64,000 nt of DNA from Piscicola geometra (GCA_943735955.1 OX030964.1:6350997-6414996), one strand, 5' to 3'; positions 27,191 through 48,015 are shown, counted from the stretch's first letter. Notes: a model not told the origin generated them from the sequence alone. A program made the numbers and translations.

Positions 27191-27852
27191 AGACACACAC
27201 ACACACACACACAGAGAGAGACACACACACACCCAGATCTCAAGGGAACCCCATCAGGCCGTTCGGAGCTGCAGGGGGACCGACGTACAGCCCATTCACC
27301 CCCAACTTCCAACGTCTGAACGCCCCCCCCTCCTCCTCCTCCTCCAACCCTCCCTCCACCATCACTCCTGACTTCTTCAGGCAAGCCATGCAGGCGATTA
27401 ATAGTGGCTCTAATGCACCACCGCTGCTGCCACCACTACCACTCGCTAACCGAGCCACCACAGCCACAACAACGACTGCAGTGGCTGCCACTAGTGGTGC
27501 TCTTGTAACTGAGGTGGGTAGTAGTGGTAGTAGTGGTGATGGTGGTAGTAGTAGTAATAGTAGTAGAATGAGTAGTAATAGTAGTAGTAGTATTAGTTGT
27601 AGTAGTAGTAGTAGCAACAATAATTCTAGTAGTAGCCAAGTAATCATCACCTTCACCCACATCATCCCACCTTCCATCTAACGACATCCACCACCACCAC
27701 CACCACAACCACTACCACAGGATCAACTGGCGCAAATGACTGAGCTGGGAGTGGGCGACAGGGCCCTCGCCACGTCACTCCTCGTTCAAACCAATGGTGA
27801 CATGCAGGCCGCCATTGCTCTCTTCTATGAGATCCAGGATATGGATGATTGA
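25101..27852 (+). CDS. UBL7: Ubiquitin-like protein 7
   Basis: Exons 25101-25239, 25287-25504, 25768-25852, 25958-26021, 26389-26501, 26811-26925, 27237-27513, 27721-27852; all phases agree, 380 aa, the same length I recall for human UBL7. Residues ~1-75 form the ubiquitin-like fold ([20 protein letters not shown] ... [10 protein letters not shown]). Then come [17 protein letters not shown], an acidic [15 protein letters not shown] segment matching the family's LSDDEDD region, a Pro/Ser-rich region, [13 protein letters not shown], and a C-terminal UBA domain (~337-380: [19 protein letters not shown] ... [12 protein letters not shown]). Proteins with an N-terminal UBL and C-terminal UBA act as ubiquitin adaptors. 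The only polyadenylation hexamer noted downstream (AATAAA ~28790) would place a minisatellite in the 3' UTR. Confidence 0.93.
26080..26245 (+). repeat. 16-bp ATCC-type tandem repeat in UBL7 intron 4
   Basis: About ten perfect copies of CTCCATCCATCATCCA, upstream of UBL7 exon 5. The unit is complementary to the GGTGATGATGG repeat that follows the exon. Confidence 0.92.
26506..26665 (+). repeat. GAT/GGT repeat at the start of UBL7 intron 5
   Basis: (GATGATGGTGGT)n starting a few bases after the donor GTTGGTGATG. The intron ends in ACCACCACCACCACACC, giving complementary ends. Confidence 0.9.
27111..27232 (+). repeat. CA microsatellite before UBL7 exon 7
   Basis: (CA)n with GAGA interruptions, ending at the acceptor ACACCCAG (27236). 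Confidence 0.93.
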
Positions 27853-28505
27853 GTGGTGGTGCATGGATTGGTTCGGTGGGTCTGTATGGGTGTGGTGGTG
27901 GTGCATGGATTGGTTCGGTGGGTCTGTATGGGTGTGGTGGTGGTGCATGGATTGGTTCAGTGGGTCTGTATGGGTGTGGGTGGTGGTGCATGGATTGGTT
28001 CGGTGGGTCTGTATGGGTGTGAGTGGTGGTGCATGGATTGGTTCGGTGGGTCTGTATGGGTGTGGTGGTGGCGCATGGATTGGTTCGGTGGGTCTGTATG
28101 GGTGTGGGTGGTGGTGCATGGATTGGTTCGGTGGGTCTGTATGGGTGTGGGTGGTGGTGCATGGATTGGTTCGGTGGGTCTGTATGGGTGTGGTGGTGGT
28201 GCATGGATTGGTTCGGTGGGTCTGTATGGGTGTGGTGGTGGTGCATGGATTGGTTCGGTGGGTCTGTATGGGTGTGGTGGTGGTGCATGGATTGGTTCGG
28301 TGGGTCTGTATGGGTGTGGTGGTGGTGCATGGATTGGTTCGGTGGGTCTGTATGGGTGTGGTGGTGGTGCATGGATTGGTTCGGTGGGTCTGTATGGGTG
28401 TGGTGGTGGCGCATGGATTGGTTTGGTGGGTCTGTATGGGTGTGGGTGGTGGTGCATGGTTTGGTTCGGTGGGTCTGTATGGGTGTGGGTGGTGGCGCAT
28501 GTATT
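27853..28505 (+). repeat. 42-45 bp minisatellite after the UBL7 stop codon
   Basis: About 15 copies of a unit containing GTGCATGGATTGGTTCGGTG and GGTCTGTATGGGTGTG. It starts directly after the TGA of UBL7. Copies differ in one GGT triplet and in GTG/GCG. With the AATAAA near 28790 the array is probably transcribed as 3' UTR. Confidence 0.93.
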
Positions 28506-28622
28506 GGTGTTGATAGGATATGTGCATGGTTTGGCTTGGTGTTGATAGGATATGTGCATGGATTGGTGTTGATAGGATATGTGCATGGATTGGTGTTGAT
28601 AGGATATGTGCATGGATTGGTT
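28506..28622 (+). repeat. 27-bp minisatellite
   Basis: Four to five copies of a unit with GTTGATAGGATATGTGCATG followed by GATTGGT. It shares the GCATGGATTGGT core with the preceding array, so it probably derives from it. Confidence 0.85.
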
Positions 28623-28904
28623 TGGTGGGGATTTGATAGAATGGATGCGTAGTCGATTTGTTTGGTGACTTTTTGGAAGGATTTAAATGGTGGGTGAGAG
28701 AAAAGGGTCAAGGGAGCGGATTGTGGTTTTTCTGAAGAATTATTATTTTAATTTGGTGTTAAATTGAGTATTTTCTTTCAGTTTTTTATCAATAAAAAGT
28801 TCGGAGTCGTTATATAACATAGTTTATGTGTATGAACGATGTTTGAGATATGGTGGGGAAAGTATGGAAATAGTAACTTTAAATGATACTAATGATGAAA
28901 GTGG

Positions 28905-29035
28905 TGGTAGTAGTAGTTGTGGTAGTATTAGTAGTAGTATTAGTAGTAGAAGTAGTAGTAGTAGTTATGGTAGTATTAGTAATAGTGTTAGTAGTAGTAG
29001 TAGAAGTAGTAGTAGAAGTAATAGTAGTAGTAGTA
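28905..29035 (+). repeat. AGT-type trinucleotide run between UBL7 and MGAT1
   Basis: Imperfect (AGT)n with ATT, AGA and AAT variants, downstream of the putative UBL7 polyadenylation signal. Between here and 29490 no exon was recognised. Confidence 0.85.
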
Positions 29036-29489
29036 AAAACTCAAAATACCAAAATCGCTAACAATATATGAGAGAGCAAGGTTTTAATAGTGAAAATGAA
29101 GAGACTAAGTTGATAAATAATAGACACAAATAGAGGCAAACTTACAGAGAGACGGACAAATAGAAAATGGAGATAAAAAAACTTACAGACATACAAACAA
29201 ACAAATACAGACATACAAGCAACAAAGTATGGAATGTTGACTGAATCATAATTACAACATTCCACCAATCAATACCATAACTACCAGGCAAGTATCTACA
29301 TTTCATGTACAACTTCACGTACAAAAATAATTCAACGGTTTCATACCAATATCATTAAGAGATTAATATGTCCTAACGGAAAATGAAAATTACTAATACC
29401 AATTAACAAAATTTGAAAAACAGAATTGTTTTCATTGAAATGAATATATTAATTATTTAAACTAAATTAATTAATTATATTATTTTAAT

Positions 29490-29685
29490 ATATATTATTT
29501 TTATATATATTATTTATATATATATTATTTTAATATATATTATTTTAATATATATTATTTTAATATATATTATTTTAATATATATTATTTTAATATATAT
29601 TATTTTAATATATATTATTTTAATATATATTATTTTAATATATATTATTTTAATATATATTATTTTAATATATATTAATTGAATA
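29490..29685 (+). repeat. 15-bp AT-only tandem repeat
   Basis: About 12 copies of TATATTATTTTAATA in the convergent intergenic region between UBL7 and MGAT1. Confidence 0.9.
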
Positions 29686-29808
29686 AATATTAATTTATAT
29701 CAAGCAAGACAAAATACCACCAATATTAATAAGATCTGACCATCTAATTCATATAACGGCAAATTAATATCGAACTAATGGCATAAAATGTGGCTTAAAT
29801 TGTTGAAA

Positions 29809-29939
<131 letters not shown>

Positions 29940-30048
29940 ACATGTGTTTAGGTGTGCATGTATGTATTTATGTATCTATATTTATACACAATAGAAGCAT
30001 TTAAATTGTACACAAATATACAAGAGCAAATTGCACTTAAATAAACAC

Positions 30049-34752
<4,704 letters not shown>

Positions 34753-35095
34753 ACTTTTAATTTTTTAAATTAATAAAATTTAAGAAATAAATAAAACATG
34801 ACAAAAGTCATATTTTGAGACTTTTTCACGTTTGACGCGTAGACAAAATAATAAAAATTTTAAATGTTAAGTTAGATAAAGAAACCAATATTTATTTAAA
34901 TACATAATTTATCACCCATTAAAAAAATTATGATTGTACAACTTTTATTAGAGATATTTTTTTTATATTTTGTTAAAGATTTAACTAGTGTTTGATCCGT
35001 GTCATAGCAACCAAGTATATGTTAATGATTTAAATTTATTAAATTACACTTTAATTATACAAGATATTTCTCTTAGAAATTCGATCTATATAAAA
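34753..35095. promoter_or_regulatory. Probable bidirectional promoter, MGAT1/ARL3
   Basis: 343 bp of AT-rich sequence between the divergent ATGs of MGAT1 (34752) and ARL3 (35096). The inference is from geometry; no motif is assigned. Confidence 0.4.
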
Positions 35096-38403
<3,308 letters not shown>

Positions 38404-41197
38404 AAGAATCCATGCATCCAACTTCTAGATCTTCCTTTATCCCTTCTTTTCTTCCTTCCCCTCCACTCAACCACTCAACCTCATCCACTCTTTCCAATTC
38501 TTTTCATTAGTGATTCATCATCGTCTCCACCATTCAAATACACTTCACTTTTCAAAGTTGCAGGTAAATAAAATGTCCATTTCACCCTCAAAACACTATC
38601 TTTTTCCGTTTTACGTTGTGATGATGATGACGATGATGACTATTCTATATCCTGCACAATCCTTCATTTTCATTTATTTCCGACCATCCCTCTATCCCAG
38701 TGCATTAACTCATCCACTTGCTCACACACCGCTCAACCACACTCTCAACTTTACTTCCCTCTTATCACAACAACCCACAAAACAAAAAAATCAAATTAAT
38801 TTTTCATTTCCCTCTTTATTTAGTCAAGTCAGGACAAATTCTAAATTAAGATTTCAGACTTATTTGCAAATACGATATTTCTTGCATTTATCCCCATTGA
38901 AATGAGTCTTCAACTTAAAAATGATTTCTGTGCTGTACAACGGGACATCCTTGATACCGTACCCTTGATCTCAAGCTACGTCATTATGCCTCCACACGCC
39001 ATCCTTTCATACGTTATTCTTTTCCAGTACTGACAGAAATACAAAGAGTGGAGTGGTTGTGGAGTGGAGTGGAGTGGCGTGAAGGGTGGTTTTGTAGTTG
39101 TAGTCGTTGTTGTTAGCATTGTGTGTAGTAGTTTGTTTAGTCTGATTGTTGCTTTGAGGATGTTGTTGTTGTTGCTGTAGTTTTGGTTGTAGGTGTTGCA
39201 TTTTGATTGTTCCCTATTTAAGGGGTAGTTGTTGCAACATTAGTTTTTTCAGTTTTTTTTTTTAATTTTAGTTTTTTTAAATACTTTTTTAAGTTTTTTT
39301 TTTCGACATTGATAGAGTTTTAGTTTCGTTAGTTTCCGTAGTTTCGACATTTCTCGTTTTAGTTGTTTCCTTCATAAAGCTAATGAACGTCTCACGGCTA
39401 GTTTTCTAAAGTGAATAAGAAGGTGTGTGTGGGTGTGTTTATGTATGTGTGTGGGTGTGGGTGTGAGTGTGTGTATCTATGTTTGTGTTTATTTGCGTCT
39501 ATGTGCGTGTTTATGTTTGTCTATGTATGTGTTTGAAAGTGAGGGTATAATTGGTAAGAGGACCCATGGAGGATTGAAGGCATCAAAGATGTTTTCACCT
39601 GCAATGGAAACGTGTGAAGTTGGTTTCCAGGATACGTGATTGAATTTTTGTGAATAATTACCATTATACTTTAGATTTCCACAGGTTTTCACGATTTACA
39701 TTATTAAGACATAAAACCCTATACTATGAAAACGAGCTAAAATAATATAAAAATAAATATTTGTACAAATTGAAAAACTAAACGATAAAAAATCAAAGAA
39801 TAAAAAATATGATATTAAAAACTCGAAGTGAAAAGACTTCTCTGCCATTTGCATTACGTAAAAGACATTCTCCTCGAGTGAGACACGCTGGAAGTGGTAG
39901 CGCCTGCAGAGAACTGCCTTTTTGAGCGGGGAAGTGATGAAAAAGCCGCCGGCCACACGTATGAGTGCTGCATTTAGTGAGAAAAGAATGCTCTAAAATA
40001 TATTTTGCTTAAGAGCGTGATCTAGTCTCGCGTGATTTACTTTTCTTTTTAATTTAAATGTTGCTTTTCTCTAAATTTTTTATTTTGTTTTACACTGAAA
40101 TATTTTTTCTGAAAGTTTTGAAGTGAATTTTCGCTGGGTTAATGAATATTTAAAGTGTACCGACAATAAATCGATTCTCTGTTCTCGTGTCGTCCAGAAA
40201 GTCCACCTACCCACTTTCTTCTTCGAGAAAAAAGATAATTTATTGCCGACAAAAATATTTTAGTATTTTTTTGGGAAAAAAAAGGGGAAAAAATTAAGGT
40301 ACCACTCTCCGGCACCTGAGTCTCGCGGAAAAGTCAAAAAGCATGATTAAAAATTCATGAAAAAATATTTTTGGAGGGAAATATTTTCTGTTTTACGAAG
40401 ATTTTTACGTTGAATTAAGCAAAACTAAGGTCATCGAGGATCAGATAAAAATATTCGTTTTAAGTTTTTACAAAAACTCTTTTGAAGAAAAAAAGAATAG
40501 TTTTTACAATTAACGACAATGTGGGAAGAAAATACACAAATGAGTCATAAAAAACGTCTGAGCTAAAGTATTAAAAATTCTGCACAATGTTAAAATGAGA
40601 AAAAATGATTGATTCCATAAAAACAATTCGAAGAGTTTAGGTATTCATAAAAACGATAAAAATTGGGCAAAAAACTCGGAAAAAAACTTGCGTAGATGCA
40701 TGGCATATTGCCGGCTGAAAAATTCTTCAAGACGTCTTTATCAGTGTCTTTCCAGCAGTGAAGCCGTTTTAATATATAATTCCCATTAAATTAACAATTA
40801 AATTGTTTTTTATTTATTTTAATATTTGTAAAAAAACTTTTAAACTCATGGTTGAAAGGCAGTTTCATAATCTTGTTAAAACTCCAATTCCTGTATGCAA
40901 ACGAAGCGCGTCTCAGTCGATTATAAACACTCACCTCACAACGGAACCTCACTCTTCACTCTCGATTCATTTCGAAGATGTTACCACGTGAACGTTTGAC
41001 AATACAAACTTGAGCAAACATGACGATTCTCCAAAAAGAACCCTCTGTAAAGCTGTTTTTTAAGCTTTATTTATTAGGGATGGAAAAAAGATTTTGTGAT
41101 GAAAGAAGTTTTAGATGACAAAAGTTGAGGATCAAAAAATAGTTGATAAAAGTTGCGGGCAGAAAACCTTAGAATATAAAGAGCCTGGAAAGCACAA
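38404..41197. other. Intergenic region ARL3 to 5-HT2-like receptor
   Basis: Contains the ARL3 3' end (AATAAA ~38565), poly-T and TG-rich stretches (39270-39530) and a CpG-richer interval at ~39830-40330 that may be the promoter or 5' UTR of the downstream receptor. A 43-codon ORF starting MSLQLKNDFCAVQRD lies at 38902-39033 but is unrecognised. A minus-strand open stretch at 39840-39960 was not assigned. Confidence 0.45.
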
Positions 41198-44100
41198 ATG
41201 GAAGAAGTGGGAAATGATGTTTCAGAGGGAGGTGGGAGGATGTGGCATTTGTTGCTCTTCTTGCTGGTCTTTGCAGGCATTCTTGGAAACTCTCTCGTCT
41301 GCATCGCCATCACGTGAGTTCATCTGCTCCCTGTTCAGCAGTTTATTGTACTTTTAAACCCATATCTAAGTACTTTGAGAACGTTGACCAAGACTCTTTC
41401 TTCCCTCCCCCCTTTCCTCACACACTCCTCATCCATCCTTTCTACTCCTGCATTCTCCCCATCTTTTTCTGCCCCTCACCCACTCTCTTCTATTCTTTCA
41501 CCTACCCCCTTTCCCACTCCCTCCACCCTTTTCATTTCCCGACTCCTCACACTTCCCCGCATCTTTCCTCGAAGCATCGAGAAACGTCTCAGAAATGCAG
41601 CCTCCTGCTACCTGGTCTCGTTGGCGATGGCGGATCTCTTTGTCTGTCTCTTTGTCATGCCTTGTTGCATCCTACAACACGTTCTGGGTGAGTGTTGTTG
41701 TAGTTGTGGTGGGTGTTGGTGTTGTTGTTAGATTCTAACACATACCAAATTGACAAAAAATCACAAAAACACATCCAACAAAAGCCACAACACAAACAAC
41801 AAAACCTACAGCACAAACAAAAAATCCCAAAAACAAAAAAATGCAAAACACACAAAAGACACGCCAACAGCATTTAAGGGTCGCTAGCATCTCTTAGCTC
41901 ATCACAGACCCTTAGCCATTGTCTTCCCTTATTAGCCATAAAAGCGCCTTTATACGCGCCAAAAACATTCCTCAGCCATTATAACCTCCATTGAGGCTTC
42001 ATTAACGTCAAATAATCGTGCTGTTTTTTTCCATTGCGGCGTTAATGAAAACTCGCTTTGAAGCTTGTCCATTCGTCTTTTAAAATTCATTTTTATTTAG
42101 ATTTAGAAAAACTAATTTAGGTCTTTTTGGGACTGTTTTTTTATATTTGTTCAGCGTCAAATTGATGATGATTTATCTCCATTCAGATCGCTGGCCTTTC
42201 GGATTTGCGTTCTGCAACATTTGGCAGGTTTGAGAATCATTAATAATAATTAAATTAAGTATTTACATAATAGGCTAATTTCAATCTATTTTAATTTAAT
42301 ATAATTTAATATGACTAAAAAAATAGATAAAAGATTTTTCCCAAAAATTGAAAATCCCAAAAAACTAATGATTTTGTAGAGTTTTTGTAGTTAAGTTGAC
42401 GAGGGATGCATTAATATAGAAGACGCCACAGGATTATGCGCTCAGCCAGTCTCGATACAGTGGCATGATCGAGCGCCTGGAAATGAAAACAGTTTTGCAG
42501 ATAAAGATTTAAATGAATAAAAATATATGTTGTGAAAGAAAAATAGATTTATAAGAGAAAAACTAGTTTTTTTTAAATTTAACAGAATAAATTTACATAT
42601 AAGTCGTTAGTCCAAAGAGATTTTAGGTTCTTAAAAATGAGCTTTAAATGTTTCTTTTATATCTACACATTTCTCAAGTTTTATTAATTAAAAAGTAGTT
42701 CCAATGGTTTTTCTTTTTGAGGGAAAAAAAACTCCAGACTAGACTAGACACAGCCTAAGAGTCTTGCAAAGCAACCTGATTCGTCTTAACTATGAAATGC
42801 AATTAAATTTTGAAACGATTAGAATCGAAGTCAGATTTGGAAAGAGGAAAGAAAGGAAAGGCTGGAGGGTGGCAACGAAAGATTTGCTTTGAGGGTGGTG
42901 GTGGTTTTGGAATTATTAATGCCTTAAACCAACACTATTTCTTCACGCCACTCTATTCCTCATTCTCTTGACCTAATATTTCCCCCTCCCCATTCTTCTA
43001 ACTCAATTCTTTTCTTCCTCTTTCATCCTCCTAACCCAATTCATCCTCTAATTCTCCCCCCCCCCCCCCTCCCCCTTCAACCCCCCCCCCCTCCCCGAAG
43101 ATGAGTGACGTCATGATGTGCACGTGCTCGATCCTGCACATGAGCATCATCTCGTTGGAGAGGTACCAGTGCATCAAGCAGCCCCTCAAGACCATCCAAC
43201 AAGCCAAGTGGGTGGTCGTTGAGATGGATGGATGGATGGATGGATGGATGGATGGATGGATGGATGGATGGATGGATGGATGGATGGATGGATGGATGGA
43301 TGGATGGATGGATGGATGGATGGATGGATGGATGGATGGATGGATGGATGGATGGATGGATGGATGGATGGATGGATGGATGGATGGATGGATGGATGGA
43401 TGGATGGATGGATGGATGGATGGATGGATGGATGGATGGATGGATGGATGGATGGATGGATGGATGGATGGATGGATGGATGGATGGATGGATGGATGGA
43501 TGGATGGATGGATGGATGGATGGATGGATGGATGGATGGATGGATGGATGGATGGATGGATGGATGGATGGATGGATGGATGGATGGATGGATGGATGGA
43601 TGGATGGATGGATGGATAGATGGATAGATGGAGCCATGCATAGAGGGATTCATGGATGCATGAATGGATGGATAAGCGGATAAGTGGATGCATGCATGGA
43701 TGGTTGCATGGATGCATGAATACATGAATGGATGGTTGCATGGATGCAGGTGGGAATGCATGGATGCGTGGATGCATTGATGGATGCATGGATGCATGCG
43801 TGGATGCATGTATAGATGCGTGTATTGAAAGGCAAGCATGGGAGGTGTTGAAACAAAAGTTGATTATGAAAGATTTTAGAGTCAACAAAAACATTAAATA
43901 TTCAGTCAGAACGGCCAAACAAACAGTTTCCTCATGCAAATTTCCACCGACCGCATATTCACATGTCATATCTATTACTTTCAATTAAATGCTTCAAAAG
44001 TATTTTGCTTTCGCGGGAAACTAATTGGTTTAAGTGTGAAACTAAATTCAGTTAAATAAAAGTTATGGCCTCTAAAAGCTCTTTTTTATAACGAATCTTT

Positions 44101-47100
44101 CTTTTTTTGCGTTCTTCCCAAACATGCCAGATTGGAATAAAGAAATGTTTTTTTTAATGATTTTATTTATATAGTTTTTTAATAATTTTTTTAATAAATT
44201 GAAAATACTTTTATTATATTAAAAATTAAAATTTCGATTCGCTTCTCGGTAAACATTCTCTCTCAATCAAATTACTTAGCATGCCATTCGTTTAATCTCA
44301 AAAATCATTATTTGTTTTTTAAATCAAATGATTAAATATCTCAGTAATAACGTTTATTATTAAGTAGTTTTTAAGAAAGTTTTTTTTATGTATTTTTGAG
44401 TTTTCAATTTAGATTTTTCACAAAATCATTGCTGTTCCACTCAACTTTGATCCAGATCTTAGTTCGTGACGCTTTTTTCTCATCTTCTTTAATCTACTGC
44501 ATATTAGAGGAAAGAGTACAAAGTCAGCAGGTGAAAGGTGAATTTGATCAGATTTTTCAGTCCCTTCTTTTCAGTCTGCCTGACTAATCACCGCTTCCAC
44601 ACGACACTGTCAATTATGAAAATTTGATTTTTAAATGAAGATTTGGAATTTCTAAATAATTAGTACATAAAAACGTGTAAACTAAGATTTGGTTTGGTTA
44701 TATTAATATTGATCCTCATTATGAGGTTTTATACTAATATTTTGAATACTAATACTAAATAATAATAATAAAACTTATCAATAAGAATATAAATTAAAAA
44801 CAATATTACTAAATATTAATAAAATTATTTAGAACAGTAAAAGTTTATAGTAAAATTTTTTACCTTAATAAAATAATACAACCCATTAATCAGCCTTAAA
44901 TATGGCTGATTAAAACTTTGAATGAAAAAATGAACATCGCGTCTTTCTGGCGAATCAGAATTTGTCTGTAGTTCATCGTGCTCTTCAAGATAATGCGCAA
45001 GAATAAAATATTTTAAAGTTAAACAACGGCCATTTGTGTGTGGCTTTTGCTAATTGACGGCGTGTTTTGGCTATGATGAGCACTCATCAACGGGAGTTAT
45101 TATAGAATAGTATTATATCCTCCCACAACAACGACTCATTTCAACCACCATTTTCTTATCCATACACCACTAACAATCTAAAAACACCAACGTTCAAAGG
45201 AAAGCAACATCATTGACAAACACACAAGCAGCAACAACAAAACCATTAACAAACACACTTCAAACTTCTCTCAGCAACAACAACACTCCAACAAAAACAA
45301 CAACAACAAACTTATTAACAAACAACCTAACAACAACGAAAACAACAACAACACTCCGAACTTTTCACCACAACCACATCAAAACCAACACCACCCTGCC
45401 CCCCAAAACACCATCACGAACCACAACAGCACCAGCAACCATCACACACACAACCCCTTCATAGGTGGAAGGCACGTACGAAGCTAGCAATGGTGTGGGC
45501 GACCTCATTTTTGATCGCTTGTCCTCCCTTCATCCTCGGTTGGGTGGAACACTCACAGGTGGTGTGGGGAAGGGAGTGAGGTGGGAGGAAATAAATGTGG
45601 TTAACAAAATGATGAAAGAATGGTGGAAGTCTAGGAGTGAAATGATACCGGATGTTTTGATGTAGTGACATTTTAACGTTATGCATAATGCAAACAGTAT
45701 GCATACTATTCTTCCAGTTACGAACTACTTTAAAAAGTCATCATCACTTTTAAAACCATAATATTTCACTATTCAAACACTATACCAACCAGCCCCTCTC
45801 GTCTTCACTCCTCTGTCCCATTCCACCCTTTCTCCACATCGTTGACCCTTCCTCCACCCCTTCCTCCACCCTTTTCCACTTATTTTCTACCCCTCCTTTA
45901 ATCCTTCTCCACCCCTTTCCCCCCCCCCCCCCTCACCATCGTTTCCAGGTGATGAGTGGCTCAATGTGCGGCATTTCTAACGACCACTTCAAGATCTATG
46001 GATCTTTGGTTGCCTTCTTCCTTCCCCTTCTCGGTATGGCTGTTTGTCTGTCTCTCACTCTCAAGCTCCTCTATGACCAGTCTGTCGAGCTGGGACTTTA
46101 CCGCTTTTCGAGTAGAAATAGAATTGTGAGGGTGAAGAGAGTGAAGGAGGAAAAGAAGGATGAGGAAGAGAAGGATGGAGAGACAAATGATGGAGAAGAG
46201 AAGAAAAGGGATGAGAAGAGAAATGGTGGAGGAGGTGGTAAAGGCGATGGTGATGGTGGAAAAGATACAAATGTGGGTAGAGGCGGTGGTAGGAATGAAG
46301 CTTGTGATGGGTATTGCGATACGGTTAAAGGTGGTGATTGTTGTCTGAAAAGTATCAAAAGTGTCAGAGTTGATATCTCTGGATGTGAAAGTGATGCTGA
46401 GAAAAATTTTGATAGAAGGGGAGAGGAGAATAATGTTGAGAATGAAAGTAGTCACTTGCATAAAATCGGAAAAAACGACGATAGTGATTTTGAGAACTTT
46501 TCGCCAGTACTAAAAAATAGAAAAACTGAAAGTGGAGACGTGGAAGGGTGTTTAGAAGAAAGTTTGCAAAAGGCAAACACACACTCCGTGACAGGCTTCG
46601 TTGCGGTTTCTAAGTTAGTTGGAGTAAGAAAACCTTTTGTGAGTCGTCTCCCTTTTCAAGCTGAGGGAGATTTAATATCGTTTATAAATTCTTCTACAAG
46701 TTTGAATAAAACAATTGAAAATTCGCTAAAAAAGAATATTTGCAAAAGTAAGTCTTTATTCAATCCATCAATCAAGCCAACAACTCTTATTTCCGTGGCT
46801 TCATCATCCAGCTCCTGCAACAGACCCTCTCTTAACCTTATCTTCCTCCATTCACCTTCACCCCCTTCCCAACATTTATTTTCTCATTTCTCTACGAAAG
46901 ATTCTATTTTAAATCAAAGAAAAATTGCCTCTTCTGAGCCGAAAATGCACGCTTGGAATATACTCACACCGAAACATTCATTCTCAATTTGTGGTGGAAT
47001 GCTTGTTAGACGTGGTACTCACGAAAACAAAAACAACAACCAAAAATACAGTACTGTAAACACTTTAGACCAGCACAACGCACTCGACAACAAACAACAA

Positions 47101-48015
47101 ATCCACAACAAGTTAACAAACCAAGCCACAATCTCCACAACCCCCACAACAACGACACATCAAAAATCTCCAACCCTTCCAACAACAACAGCAACAACAA
47201 CAACAACAACCTCTCCACCCCCTCCACTCAAAGCTAAACTCCGTTTCCAAGCACTAGTACGCAAGCACGGCGCTGCCTTTGTGTTGGCTGGCATAATGCG
47301 TTCAAAAAGACAAGAAAAGAAGGTTCAATCGGTCAAGACGGAGAAAAAGGCCGTTAAGATTCTCACGGCGATGTTTCTTGTTTTTTGTTTTCTATGGGCG
47401 CCCTTCTTCATCGCTAATGTCGTCTCAGCATTACAGACTACCACCACTACAACTACCTCCAATACCCTTACTAAAACTTTTTCTACCACTACTACTACTA
47501 CTACGATTAATGCTGTTGTGAATAATACTGTTAATAATAATTCTACAACTTCTTCTTCCAACGATTCCAGCTTTTTATTCTCTTCGTCTTTTTCCCATTC
47601 AATCAACAACACAAACCACCACAAGCACCATTCCCACCCTCTCCCATCCATCCACAACACCACTGAATCCTTCATCCATCCAGACCTTTTCAAGTTTTTC
47701 CTCTGGCTTGGATACTTCTCCAGCACCATCAATCCCATTCTATACACCGTGTTTAACAAACTGTTTCGTGAAACATTCGTCAGTGTGCTTTTATGCCGTG
47801 TTAGCTTCAAGCGTGTGTTCGCGTGTCGATTTTGTCAGCGCAACCGACCGACCAACGACAACCAAACGCCGCTTAAAACATTCGGTTACCTCGAAAAGGA
47901 CCTAATCAACAACGCCGAAGGCATCAGCTGTAGAGACGCTGGGAGGTTGAGGATGATGAAGGGGAGTAGATGGTTGCGGAAAGAATGCCGTGTGGAAAGT
48001 GAACCTATTATTTGA
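41198..48015 (+). CDS. 5-HT2-like rhodopsin-family GPCR
   Basis: Exons 41198-41313, 41575-41687, 42187-42227, 43101-43207, 45465-45558, 45949-48015; in frame, 845 aa. An in-frame stop precedes the ATG. TM1 has [14 protein letters not shown]2 [19 protein letters not shown]3 an Asp at ~93 (amine-binding D3.32) in [12 protein letters not shown], then SLERYQCIK (ERY instead of DRY); TM4 [18 protein letters not shown]5 [16 protein letters not shown]6 [20 protein letters not shown]7 [18 protein letters not shown] (NPxxY). TM5-TM7 most resemble 5-HT2 receptors, which couple to Gq; another biogenic amine is possible. Loop 3 is ~425 aa and contains acidic, Lys-rich, Ser- and Thr-rich tracts; loop ECL3 is ~85 aa with Thr/Asn runs and several N-x-S/T sites. 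The tail is ~80 aa. Intron 4 holds a 400-bp (GGAT)n. Confidence 0.88.
43222..43625 (+). repeat. (GGAT)n giant tetranucleotide run, receptor intron 4
   Basis: About 100 near-perfect GGAT units starting ~15 bp after the donor AA|GTGGGTGG, then ~200 bp of degenerate GGATGCAT units to 43815. Confidence 0.98.
43830..45460. other. Remainder of receptor intron 4
   Basis: AT-rich intronic sequence, ending in a (CAACAA)n-like tract (45180-45440) before the acceptor ATAG at 45464. No additional exon is needed: flanking exons join in phase (AA|G). Confidence 0.7.

Noticed and set aside
27853..28505. CRISPR-like array of regular repeats
   Set aside because: Repeats are contiguous without unique spacers, and the genome is eukaryotic.
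27662..28711. 349-residue HTDPPNQSMHHH repeat protein on the minus strand and Trp-rich frames on the plus strand
   Set aside because: Translation of the 42-45 bp minisatellite after UBL7; copies vary by whole triplets or give frame changes, and no flanking coding sequence exists.
39840..39960. Minus-strand open stretch (GGFFITSPLKKAVLCRRYHF) as an exon
   Set aside because: No neighbouring exon, start or recognisable family; the interval is more likely the GC-richer 5' region of the receptor gene.
43031..43984. 317-residue open frame of (SIHP)n and the (WMDG)n frames
   Set aside because: They are the (GGAT)n repeat in the receptor intron; its flanking exons join in phase.
46061..46582. Minus-strand Ser/Phe-rich open frames
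   Set aside because: Antisense shadows of the Lys/Glu-rich third loop of the receptor.
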